Source: Enterobacter kobei
GTDB lineage: Bacteria > Pseudomonadota > Gammaproteobacteria > Enterobacterales > Enterobacteriaceae
Direction of reading: 5' to 3'
DNA: 64,000 nt
Assembly: GCF_018323985.1 (NCBI RefSeq)
Contig: NZ_AP024590.1
Location: forward strand, 1,178,001 to 1,242,000
Position 1 is the first letter of the stretch. Every line of letters begins with the position of its first letter. The notes below the pieces were generated by a model. It saw only the letters and a list, made by a program, of their open reading frames with translations, was not told where the DNA came from and ran no database searches. Shown here one piece after another: positions 28,646-36,661 of the stretch. The position numbers were made by a program, and so were the translations under genes.

Positions 28646-29707
28646 ATGAACGACGAACTAAAAAACAAAAGCGGCAAGGTCAAAGTGATGTATGTCCGCA
28701 GTGATGATGATTCCGATAAACGCACCCATAACCCGCGTACCGGGAAAGGGGGAGGGCGTCCGGGATCCTCTCGTGCAGACGGTGGCCGTCGCCCCGCCCG
28801 CGATGAACGTAAAGGCCCGGGCCGCGACCGTGATCGCAGCCGTGACCGTGACTATGACGGCGAGTCATCCTCGCCATGGCGTACTGTTTCCCGTCCGCCG
28901 GTGGATGCGACCGCGAAGCCGGACGCGACTACCGCTGGTGGCAAAGCCTTTATCGATCCTGAAATGATCCGCCGTCAGCGTGCGGAAGAAACCCGCGTGT
29001 ATGGCGAGAACGCCTGTCAGGCCCTGTTCCAGAGCCGTCCGGACTGTATCGTCCGCGCCTGGTTCGTACAAAGTGTCACCCCACGCTTTAAAGAAGCGCT
29101 GCGCTGGATGGCGGCGAACCGCAAGGCCTACCATGTGGTGGATGAAGCGGAGCTGGTGAAAGCCTCTGGCACTGAACACCACGGCGGCGTGTGCTTTATT
29201 ATCAAAAAGCGCAGCGGGATTTCTGTGCAGCAGTGGGTTGATCAGGCGGGCGACGACGATTGCGTGCTGGCGCTGGAAGATGTGGGTAACCCGCATAACC
29301 TCGGCGCGATGATGCGCAGCTGCGCGCACTTTGGCGTGAAAGGCGTCCTGCTGGACGATGCGGCTATTCTGGAATCGGGTGCCGCGATCCGTACCGCAGA
29401 AGGCGGCGCGGAACACGTGCAGGCCATTACCGGCGACAGCATCATTGATGCGCTGGATGCTTTCCGGAAGGCGGGTTACACCATTGTGACCACCTCCAGC
29501 CATGAAGGTACCCCGTTATTCAAGGCGACCATGCCGAAGAAAATGGTGCTGGTGCTGGGACAAGAACGTGACGGATTATCCGATGCTGCGTTGTCCAGTG
29601 CTGACATGAGCATCTCAATTCAGGGCACTGGTAAAGTTGAAAGCCTGAACGTTTCGGTGGCAACCGGTGTGTTGCTGGCGGAATGGTGGCGGCAAAACAA
29701 AGCCTGA
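28646..29707 (+). CDS. yfiF: SpoU-family RNA 2'-O-methyltransferase-like protein YfiF
   Basis: 353-residue TrmH/SpoU family protein. The N-terminal 100 residues are basic and of low complexity, with an RD-repeat segment at 60-71 (RDRDRSRDRDYD) that makes it longer than the 345-residue E. coli protein. A substrate-binding domain follows (AEETRVYGENACQALFQSRP). The C-terminal knot has ALEDVGNPHNLGAMMRSCAHFG, MVLVLGQERDGL and LNVSVATGVLL. The RNA target is not established. Start chosen after GGTGGAG. Confidence 0.92.
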   Translation: MNDELKNKSGKVKVMYVRSDDDSDKRTHNPRTGKGGGRPGSSRADGGRRPARDERKGPGRDRDRSRDRDYDGESSSPWRTVSRPPVDATAKPDATTAGGKAFIDPEMIRRQRAEETRVYGENACQALFQSRPDCIVRAWFVQSVTPRFKEALRWMAANRKAYHVVDEAELVKASGTEHHGGVCFIIKKRSGISVQQWVDQAGDDDCVLALEDVGNPHNLGAMMRSCAHFGVKGVLLDDAAILESGAAIRTAEGGAEHVQAITGDSIIDALDAFRKAGYTIVTTSSHEGTPLFKATMPKKMVLVLGQERDGLSDAALSSADMSISIQGTGKVESLNVSVATGVLLAEWWRQNKA

Positions 29708-29710
29708 TAC

Positions 29711-29742
29711 AAAAATGCCAGCGTAACGCTGGCATTTTTTTT
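29711..29742. terminator. Bidirectional terminator between yfiF and ung
   Basis: Near-perfect palindrome AAAAATGCCAGC-GTAAC-GCTGGCATTTTT between convergent genes, with A and T tracts for both directions. Confidence 0.92.
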
Positions 29743-30430
29743 ACTCACTTTCTGCAGGCAGTACCGGCATCCAGTCGATGGGCGTTTCGCCGTGCTGTTC
29801 CAGCCACTGGTTCGCCAGCACGAAATGATTGCAGCCAAAAAATCCCCGGTGCGCCGAAAGCGGCGACGGATGCGGCGCTTTTAACACGTGATGACGCTTG
29901 CCGTCGATAATCGCCCCTTTCTTCTGCGCATGGGATCCCCACAGCAAAAATACCACCCCTTCACGATGTTCATTAATCAGCGCGATCACCTTATCGGTAA
30001 AGGTTTCCCAGCCAAGGCTGGCATGTGAGTGCGCCTGACCGGCACGCACGGTCAGCACCGTATTGAGCAGCAGTACACCCTGCCGCGCCCAGCTTTCCAG
30101 ATAACCATGCGCCGGACGCTCAAAGCCCGGGATCGACTTTTCCAGCTCTTTATACATGTTCAGTAACGAGGGCGGCGTAGCGATGCCTGGACGCACAGAA
30201 AAGGCCAGCCCATGCGCCTGACCTGGGCCGTGATAGGGATCCTGACCTAATATGACGACTTTCACATCCCCCAACTCCGTAAAGCGAAAGGCGTTAAAGA
30301 CATCTTTCTGCGGAGGATAAATGGTGGTGCCAGCCTGGCGCTCTGCGGCGACGGCGTTTAGCGTATCGATAAAGTAAGGCTGCTGTTTTTCTTCGGCCAG
30401 CACATCGTGCCATGTCAGTGAAGTGGTCAT
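29741..30430 (-). CDS. ung: Uracil-DNA glycosylase
   Basis: 229-residue family-1 enzyme that removes uracil from DNA to start base excision repair. The catalytic water-activating motif GQDPYHGPGQAHGLAFSV (Asp64) and the second motif HPSPLSAHRGFFG (His187) are intact. Length equals E. coli Ung. It is convergent with yfiF and divergent from grcA. Confidence 0.98.
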   Translation of the reverse strand: MTTSLTWHDVLAEEKQQPYFIDTLNAVAAERQAGTTIYPPQKDVFNAFRFTELGDVKVVILGQDPYHGPGQAHGLAFSVRPGIATPPSLLNMYKELEKSIPGFERPAHGYLESWARQGVLLLNTVLTVRAGQAHSHASLGWETFTDKVIALINEHREGVVFLLWGSHAQKKGAIIDGKRHHVLKAPHPSPLSAHRGFFGCNHFVLANQWLEQHGETPIDWMPVLPAESE

Positions 30431-30568
30431 GCCGCTCTCCAGCGAAAAATAATAGCGCTTAGCTTAACTGCTTCTGTTGTCAGAATAAAATGGTGACGTC
30501 TCATGGCGCGCAGTCGCACAAAAAAGTTTAAAACTTATAAAATATTTTTATAGTGCAAAGAGTTAAAA

Positions 30569-30663
30569 TTGATATAAAACAATTATTTTCAGCTATAGGC
30601 ACTTTTGCAGTGTGGTTTTTATTGATTTAAGTCAAAGAATGACGGCTGTCCGGCTGGTATATC
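30569..30663 (+). promoter_or_regulatory. grcA promoter with tandem FNR sites
   Basis: TTGATATAAAACAA (30569-30582) and TTGATTTAAGTCAA (30622-30635) match FNR consensus TTGAT-N4-ATCAA. Their centres are 53 bp apart, equal to the -93.5 and -40.5 positions known for E. coli yfiD. A -10-like TATATC at 30658-30663 fits a start near 30669. The rest of the 313-bp gap after ung shows only A/T-rich sequence. Confidence 0.8.
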
Positions 30664-30743
30664 TACACTCAAGCAACAATGGTTTTACCAATTGGCCGAC
30701 ATCAGGCCAGTTAAATCAAATTATGAAGCCCAGGAGGCATAAC

Positions 30744-31127
30744 ATGATTACAGGTATCCAGATTACTAAAGCCGCAAACGACGATCTGCTGAACTCTTTC
30801 TGGCTGCTGGACAGCGAGAAGGGCGAAGCGCGCTGTGTATGTGCAAAAGCGGGCTTTGCAGAAGACGACGTGGTGCCGGTCAGCAAACTCGGTGAAATTG
30901 AATATCGCGAAGTCCCGATGGAAGTGCAGCCGCAGGTTCGCGTGGAAGGCGGTCAGCACCTGAACGTTAACGTACTGCGTCGTGAAACTCTGATGGATGC
31001 GGTAGAGCACCCGGAAAAATATCCGCAGCTGACCATTCGTGTGTCAGGCTATGCCGTGCGTTTTAACTCCCTGACGCCGGAACAACAGCGCGACGTGATT
31101 GCCCGTACTTTCACTGAGAGCCTGTAA
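30744..31127 (+). CDS. grcA: Autonomous glycyl radical cofactor GrcA (YfiD)
   Basis: 127-residue spare part for pyruvate formate-lyase. Its C-terminal region mimics the PFL radical domain with the glycyl-radical motif RVSGYAVRFNSLT and can replace an oxygen-cleaved PFL end. It starts MITGIQITKAANDDLLNSFW after CAGGAGG. Tandem FNR sites upstream fit induction under low oxygen. A bidirectional terminator separates it from convergent srmB. Confidence 0.98.
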   Translation: MITGIQITKAANDDLLNSFWLLDSEKGEARCVCAKAGFAEDDVVPVSKLGEIEYREVPMEVQPQVRVEGGQHLNVNVLRRETLMDAVEHPEKYPQLTIRVSGYAVRFNSLTPEQQRDVIARTFTESL

Positions 31128-31147
31128 TTCCGAGTATAAAGCCGCGA

Positions 31148-31181
31148 TAAAAAAAGCCGGGTGATTAACCCGGCTTTTTTA
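31148..31181. terminator. Bidirectional terminator between grcA and srmB
   Basis: Stem AAAGCCGGGT/ACCCGGCTTT with flanking A6 and T6 tracts. Confidence 0.92.
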
Positions 31182-32504
31182 TTACTCGTTAGTGGTTTCC
31201 TGCGAACCGCTTGGCTTGCGGCGCTTGCCCACATTTTTGGCATCGCGATGGCGATTCTTCACCCGCGGTTTTTCTTTTTCTGCTTTTTTCTGCTCAGCGC
31301 GTTTCGCCAGCACTTTCTTCGACGGCTTGCCGGTCAGCTTATCGCTTGGCGCACGCGTGGTCGGACGCAATTCGTCGATGACGCGGGCCTTCAGCGGCTC
31401 ATCAACATAGCGGCCTACTTTCAGCAGCAGCAGATGATCGTGCGCTTCAACCAGTGAAATCGCCGTGCCTTTACGGCCCGCGCGACCGGTACGGCCGATA
31501 CGGTGCAGATAGATGTCCCCGCTGCGCGGCATGTCGAAGTTAATCACATGGCTCACATCCGGAATATCGATACCACGGGCCGCCACGTCGGTGGCGATCA
31601 GCACGTTAACACGGCCTTCCGTCAAACGTTTGATACCTTCGGTGCGCTTCGCCTGCGGCATATCCCCTTCGAGATAGCAGTTGTTAATGCCTGCCGTACG
31701 CAGCAGACCCGCCAGCTCATGCACACGCTCGCGTTTACGCACAAAGACGATAGTGCGGGTCGCGTCGTCCTGTTTCAGCAGGTGCTGAAGCAACGCCACT
31801 TTATGATCCAGGTTATCGGCGCGGTAATACCACTGGTGAATTTTCTTGCGCTCGCGCGTGGACGGCGTCGCGGAGACTTCTTCCGGATCTTCCAGCAAAC
31901 GCTCAGCAAATTCTTTAACCGCATTGCCTTCCAGTGTGGCGGAAAACAGCATGGTCTGTTTGCGCCAGCGCGTTTCACCCGCGATGTGTTCAATATCCTG
32001 CGCGAAGCCCAGTTCCAGCATACGATCGGCTTCATCCAGGATCAGCGTTTCAACCGCGCGGCAGTCAAAGTTTTCTTCTTTAATGTACTGCATCAGACGA
32101 CCGGTGGTCGCCACCACGATGTCCTGATTTTCGCTGAATACTTCCGCGTGGTTCATATAGGCGACACCGCCGGTGATGGTGGCGATGTCCAGATGGGTAT
32201 TGGCGGCTAACTCACGCGCATGTTCCGCAACCTGCATGGCCAGCTCACGGGTCGGCGTCAGGATCAGAATACGCGGCGGCCCGGATTTTTTACGCGGGAA
32301 GTCGATCAAATGCTGCAACACGGGCAGCAGGTACGCCGCCGTTTTACCGGTGCCTGTCGGCGCAGAACCGAGTACATCACGGCCTTCTAGCGCAGGCGGA
32401 ATAGCAGCCGCCTGAATGGCAGTCGGGCGTGTGAACCCTTTATTCTGGAGTGCTTCCAGAAGGGTTTCATCGAGTTCAAGTTCGGAAAAAGTCGTTACAG
32501 TCAT
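31182..32504 (-). CDS. srmB: ATP-dependent RNA helicase SrmB
   Basis: 440-residue DEAD-box helicase acting early in 50S assembly. Motifs in order: Q motif (GFTRPTAIQAAAIP), Walker A SAPTGTGKTAAY, LILDEADRMLELGF, SAT (LFSATLEG), and HRIGRTGRAGRKG. The C-terminal tail is a long lysine-rich RNA-binding extension (KKVLAKRAEQKKAEKEKPRV). It is divergent from trmN6 with a 131-bp gap. Confidence 0.98.
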   Translation of the reverse strand: MTVTTFSELELDETLLEALQNKGFTRPTAIQAAAIPPALEGRDVLGSAPTGTGKTAAYLLPVLQHLIDFPRKKSGPPRILILTPTRELAMQVAEHARELAANTHLDIATITGGVAYMNHAEVFSENQDIVVATTGRLMQYIKEENFDCRAVETLILDEADRMLELGFAQDIEHIAGETRWRKQTMLFSATLEGNAVKEFAERLLEDPEEVSATPSTRERKKIHQWYYRADNLDHKVALLQHLLKQDDATRTIVFVRKRERVHELAGLLRTAGINNCYLEGDMPQAKRTEGIKRLTEGRVNVLIATDVAARGIDIPDVSHVINFDMPRSGDIYLHRIGRTGRAGRKGTAISLVEAHDHLLLLKVGRYVDEPLKARVIDELRPTTRAPSDKLTGKPSKKVLAKRAEQKKAEKEKPRVKNRHRDAKNVGKRRKPSGSQETTNE

Positions 32505-32635
32505 GTTCTACCTCTGTGTGGGGCGCTGATTATAGACGTTATGGCTGCAATCTTCATCTGTTTGTGTGGATAAGCCTTCCCCGGATTATCGCTTTCACCT
32601 ATGCTACATCGGTTTCGTTAAGAAGGTTGTTAAGA

Positions 32636-33373
32636 ATGTCACCTGGCAAAACGCTGCTTCGTCGTGATGGATTCACGTTTAAACAATTTTTTGTCGCACA
32701 CGATCGCTGTGCAATGAAAGTCGGTACTGATGGCGTTTTACTGGGGGCATGGTCGCCCGTGGCAGGCGTCAAACGCATTCTCGATATCGGTACCGGTAGC
32801 GGCTTACTGGCGCTGATGCTGGCCCAACGCACCGGCGATAACGTGCTTATTGATGCCGTAGAGCTGGATGACGCGGCGGCGACGCAGGCCCGGGAAAACG
32901 TGAGTGAATCCCAGTGGAATACGCGCATTCAGGTACACAGCGCCGACATTCAGCAGTGGGTGAAACAGTATACCCAGCGCTACGATCTGATCGTCAGCAA
33001 CCCGCCTTATTTTGAAAAAGGCGTGGAGTGCAGCAGTGCTGAGCGCGAACAGGCACGTTATACCACCACGCTCGATCACGCGTCCCTGCTGGCCTGCGCC
33101 ACGGAATGTATCAGCGAAGAGGGGTTTTTCTGCGTGGTATTGCCGGAAAATATCGGCAACGTCTTTACGGAAAATGCCCTGGAAGCGGGCTGGCATTTGC
33201 GCCTGCGCACCGATATTTCCGATACCGAAGGGCGGCTGCCGCACCGCGTGCTGCTGGCATTCTCCCCGACACAGGGAGAATGCTTTTGCGACCGGCTGGT
33301 GATCCGCGGCCCCGATCAGCGCTATTCCGATGGTTATACGGCGCTAACCCAGGCGTTCTACTTATTTATGTAA
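32636..33373 (+). CDS. trmN6: tRNA1(Val) (adenine(37)-N6)-methyltransferase TrmN6 (YfiC)
   Basis: 245-residue SAM-dependent methyltransferase making m6A37 in tRNA-Val(UAC). It has the SAM motif LDIGTGSGLLALMLAQR and the amino-methylase catalytic motif SNPPYFEKG. I start it at MSPGKTLLRRDGFTFKQFF, which gives the family length; upstream in-frame starts lie in the srmB coding region. Its 3' end overlaps convergent nadB by 16 bp. Confidence 0.97.
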   Translation: MSPGKTLLRRDGFTFKQFFVAHDRCAMKVGTDGVLLGAWSPVAGVKRILDIGTGSGLLALMLAQRTGDNVLIDAVELDDAAATQARENVSESQWNTRIQVHSADIQQWVKQYTQRYDLIVSNPPYFEKGVECSSAEREQARYTTTLDHASLLACATECISEEGFFCVVLPENIGNVFTENALEAGWHLRLRTDISDTEGRLPHRVLLAFSPTQGECFCDRLVIRGPDQRYSDGYTALTQAFYLFM

Positions 33374-34977
33374 GCCAGCGGCGATAATACCGACGGCCCT
33401 GCATCAGGCAACAACGCCGGATAGTCGAGCGTATAATGCAGGCCGCGGCTCTCTTTGCGCATCATCGCGCAACGCACGATAAGCTCCGCCACTTGTACCA
33501 GATTCCGCAGCTCCAGCAAATTATTGGAGACGCGGAAATGTGCATAGTAGTCGTCAATTTCCTGCTGCAACATCTGGATACGTCGTAGTGCGCGCTCCAG
33601 CCGTTTGGTGGTGCGCACAATGCCCACGTAATCCCACATCAATAAACGCAGTTCATGCCAGTTATGCTGGATCACCACCCGTTCATCGGCATTATCAACG
33701 CGGCTTTCATCCCAGGCGGGCAGCGCAGTAATATCACGCACGTAGGGCATTCGACGGGCAATATCTTCGGCGGCAGACCAGCCGTACACCAGACATTCAA
33801 GTAACGAATTCGACGCCATGCGGTTCGCACCATGCAGACCGGTGTAGCTGACTTCGCCGATGGCGTACAGCCCATCGACATCGGTACGTCCGGCATCGTC
33901 CACCATCACCCCGCCGCAGGTGTAATGGGCGGCAGGTACCACGGGCACCGGGTCACGAGTCAGATCGATACCCAGCCCGAGCAGCTTTTCGTAGATCGTC
34001 GGGAAATGCTGCCGTACGAAGGCTTCCGGCTTATGGCTGATGTCCAGATACATGCAGTCCGCCCCCAGACGTTTCATTTCATGATCGATAGCGCGGGCGA
34101 CAATATCCCGCGGTGCCAGCTCAGCACGCTCGTCAAAATCGGGCATAAAGCGTGAACCGTCCGGACGCTTCAGCAAAGCGCCTTCGCCACGCAACGCCTC
34201 GGTCAGCAGAAAATTGCGTGCCTGCGGATGAAACAGCGCCGTGGGATGAAACTGATTAAATTCCAGATTTGCCACCCGGCAACCGGCACGCCAGGCCATC
34301 GCAATACCGTCTCCGGAAGCAATATCCGGATTGGTGGTGTACTGATAAACTTTTGATGCGCCGCCGGTTGCCAGCACCACCGCTTTAGCCCTGCAGGTTT
34401 CCACAACTTCCTTATTGCGATCCCAGATCCAGGCTCCCACGACACGACGCGTTCCCGGCAGGCCGATCCTGTCAGAGAGGATCAGGTCAACGGCGTTGCT
34501 GCGCTCAAGCACCCGAATATTGGGATGATTTAGTGCCTGACTGACCAGCGTGGTTTCGACGGCCTTACCGGTGGCATCAGCGCTGTGCAGAATGCGGCGA
34601 TGGCTGTGTCCGCCTTCGCGCGTCAGGTGATAACCCTCCACGCCATTAGGCTGCATATGGGTATCGAATAACACGCCCTGATCGATGAGCCATTGCACAC
34701 AGTGACGGGCATTGCTGGCAACAAACTCCGCTGCATGATGATCCACAATGCCTGCGCCCGCAATCAGCGTATCTTCCACATGGGCGGCGATGCTGTCGGT
34801 TTCATCAAAAACGGCCGCGATACCGCCCTGGGCATAAAAGGTTGAACCTTCGCTGACGGGACCTTTACTCAGCACCAGCACGTCATGGTGTTCAGCGAGG
34901 CGCAACGCCAGCGACAGACCGGCAGCGCCGCTGCCTATAATCAGCACATCACAAGTATGTTCAGGTGTCGTGTTCAT
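33358..34977 (-). CDS. nadB: L-aspartate oxidase NadB
   Basis: 539-residue flavoenzyme oxidising L-aspartate to iminoaspartate, the first step of NAD synthesis. The N-terminal FAD motif CDVLIIGSGAAGLSLALRL, the active-site region HTREGGH-like HLTREGGHSHRRILH and the family motif YTCGGVMVDDAGRTD are present. One residue shorter than the 540 of E. coli. It is divergent from rpoE across a 422-bp intergenic region. Confidence 0.98.
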   Translation of the reverse strand: MNTTPEHTCDVLIIGSGAAGLSLALRLAEHHDVLVLSKGPVSEGSTFYAQGGIAAVFDETDSIAAHVEDTLIAGAGIVDHHAAEFVASNARHCVQWLIDQGVLFDTHMQPNGVEGYHLTREGGHSHRRILHSADATGKAVETTLVSQALNHPNIRVLERSNAVDLILSDRIGLPGTRRVVGAWIWDRNKEVVETCRAKAVVLATGGASKVYQYTTNPDIASGDGIAMAWRAGCRVANLEFNQFHPTALFHPQARNFLLTEALRGEGALLKRPDGSRFMPDFDERAELAPRDIVARAIDHEMKRLGADCMYLDISHKPEAFVRQHFPTIYEKLLGLGIDLTRDPVPVVPAAHYTCGGVMVDDAGRTDVDGLYAIGEVSYTGLHGANRMASNSLLECLVYGWSAAEDIARRMPYVRDITALPAWDESRVDNADERVVIQHNWHELRLLMWDYVGIVRTTKRLERALRRIQMLQQEIDDYYAHFRVSNNLLELRNLVQVAELIVRCAMMRKESRGLHYTLDYPALLPDAGPSVLSPLAYINK

Positions 34978-35290
34978 TGAGTGTTTAATTTACTAAACAA
35001 GGTTGCCGCAGCATAGCACCAGCACTGCCGACAGAGCACCTGTTTTTTGCAGATCTGTTATAGGTACTAAACAGGTTATATCGGTCAGGGAAAGTGAAAA
35101 AAGGGGAAATATTTTGCGAAGCAGGCCGTTAGCAACAGATTAAGAGATGAAATGCCGGGCGCGTTGCGTTACTCTTCAGGCGGCTAAGAAGGCTTTTCAT
35201 GGCCGTCAAGTACATGGTTTAGCGTCCATAGACTTATAATGAGTTATAACCAACAGTCTGTGAAACGATACACAAAAACAAAGGCGTAAC

Positions 35291-35318
35291 GGAACTTTAC
35301 ACGAAACCGATCCTCTAA
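35291..35318 (+). promoter_or_regulatory. Autoregulated sigma-E promoter of rpoE
   Basis: GGAACTT (35291-35297), 16-bp spacer, then TCTAA (35314-35318) match the sigma-E consensus GGAACTT-N16-TCTRA. RpoE thus activates its own operon. The rest of the 422-bp nadB-rpoE gap probably holds further rpoE promoters, which I could not place confidently. Confidence 0.88.
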
Positions 35319-35434
35319 TGACCTGCTTGCTCATAGTGCAGTGTTGGAGTGGCGTTTCGATTACGCGTGGAAATAGGGTTTGGGGAGACATTACCTCGGA
35401 TGAGCGAGCAGTTAACGGATCAGGTCCTTGTTGA
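35318..35434 (+). CDS. rseD: Possible rpoE leader ORF (RseD-like), overlapping the rpoE start
   Basis: A 38-codon frame (MTCLLIVQCWSGVSITRGNR onward, ending GSGPC) overlaps the first 35 bases of rpoE in another frame. E. coli has a leader ORF (ORF51/RseD) coupled to rpoE and targeted by CsrA, so this may be its counterpart. Against it, the ATG lies inside the sigma-E -10 element and has no ribosome site, so a transcript from that promoter would need a later start such as GTG at 35336. Treat start and translation as unproven. Confidence 0.35.
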   Translation: MTCLLIVQCWSGVSITRGNRVWGDITSDERAVNGSGPC

Positions 35435-35975
35435 GCGGGTCCAGAAAGGAGATCAGAAATCGTTTAACTTACTGGTGGTACGCTACCAGCATAAAGTGGC
35501 GAGCCTGGTCTCACGTTACGTACCGTCTGGCGATGTGCCGGACGTGGTACAAGAGTCCTTTATTAAGGCCTATCGTGCGCTGGATTCGTTCCGGGGGGAT
35601 AGTGCTTTTTACACCTGGCTGTACCGTATTGCGGTGAATACCGCTAAAAATTATCTGGTCGCTCAGGGGCGTCGTCCACCCTCTACTGATGTTGATGCCA
35701 TTGATGCTGAAAACTTCGAAAGTGGTGGGGCGCTGAAAGAAATTTCGAACCCTGAGAACTTAATGTTGTCTGAAGAATTGCGACAAATTGTTTTCCGTAC
35801 CATTGAATCGCTTCCCGAGGATTTGCGCATGGCAATTACTCTGCGGGAACTGGATGGTCTAAGCTATGAAGAGATAGCCGTCATCATGGATTGCCCGGTA
35901 GGTACTGTGCGTTCACGTATCTTCCGTGCGCGGGAAGCCATTGATAATAAAGTTCAACCGCTTATCAGGCGTTGA
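35400..35975 (+). CDS. rpoE: RNA polymerase sigma factor RpoE (sigma-E)
   Basis: 191-residue ECF sigma factor for the envelope stress response. Region 2 (FNLLVVRYQHKVASLVSRYV, DSFRGDSAFYTWLYRIAVN) and region 4 helix-turn-helix (LDGLSYEEIAVIMDCPVGTVRSRIFRARE) are intact. It starts MSEQLTDQVLVERVQ; GGGGAG lies twelve bases upstream, a long spacing that fits translational coupling. First gene of rpoE-rseA-rseB-rseC. Confidence 0.99.
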   Translation: MSEQLTDQVLVERVQKGDQKSFNLLVVRYQHKVASLVSRYVPSGDVPDVVQESFIKAYRALDSFRGDSAFYTWLYRIAVNTAKNYLVAQGRRPPSTDVDAIDAENFESGGALKEISNPENLMLSEELRQIVFRTIESLPEDLRMAITLRELDGLSYEEIAVIMDCPVGTVRSRIFRAREAIDNKVQPLIRR

Positions 35976-36007
35976 CGATAGCGGGATACTGGAAAAGGTA
36001 TTTAGGC

Positions 36008-36661
36008 ATGCAGAAAGAACAACTTTCCGCTTTAATGGATGGTGAAACGCTGGATAGCGCGCTCCTGACCGAGCTGTCGCGCGATCCAGAAATGCAAAAA
36101 ACCTGGCAGAGCTACCATCTCATCCGTGATTCGATGCGAGGTGATACGGCCACTGTCCTGCATTTCGATATTTCAGCCCGCGTAATGGCGGCCATTGAAG
36201 ACGAACCGCAACGCCAGACGACGCCGTTGATCCCCGAAGCGCAGCCTGCGCCGCAGCAATGGCAGAAAATGCCGTTCTGGAGCAAAGTGCGCCCGTGGGC
36301 AAGTCAACTCACGCAAATGGGCGTAGCCGCCTGCGTATCGCTTGCAGTTATTGTCGGCGTCCAGCACTATAACGGACAGTCTGATGCCACCCAACAGCCA
36401 GAGGCACCGGTATTTAATACCTTGCCAATGATGGGTAAAGCCAGCCCGGTTAGTCTTGGCGTGCCTTCTGAGGCGTCCCAGCCGGGTGTGGGTCAGCAAC
36501 AGCAAGTGCAGGAACAGCGTCGTCGCATCAATGCTATGTTGCAGGATTACGAACTGCAACGCCGCCTGCACTCCGAACAGCTTCAGTTTGAGCAGGCACA
36601 GACTCAGCAAGCCGCAGTCCAGGTGCCTGGAACGCAAACCTTAGGAACGCAATCGCAGTAA
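36008..36661 (+). CDS. rseA: Anti-sigma-E factor RseA
   Basis: 217-residue single-pass inner-membrane protein. The cytoplasmic N domain (1-about 66) binds sigma-E, a membrane segment lies at about 102-118, and the periplasmic C domain binds RseB. The DegS cleavage site Val148-Ser149 (KASPVSLG) and the Gln-rich QQQQVQEQRRR stretch recognised as a PDZ-blocking region are conserved. The stop shares one base with the rseB ATG (TAATG). Confidence 0.98.
   Translation: MQKEQLSALMDGETLDSALLTELSRDPEMQKTWQSYHLIRDSMRGDTATVLHFDISARVMAAIEDEPQRQTTPLIPEAQPAPQQWQKMPFWSKVRPWASQLTQMGVAACVSLAVIVGVQHYNGQSDATQQPEAPVFNTLPMMGKASPVSLGVPSEASQPGVGQQQQVQEQRRRINAMLQDYELQRRLHSEQLQFEQAQTQQAAVQVPGTQTLGTQSQ

Noticed and set aside
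28680..28877. Glycine/histidine-rich minus-strand frame opposite the start of yfiF
   Set aside because: Repetitive product of the Arg-Asp repeat DNA read in reverse; no support.
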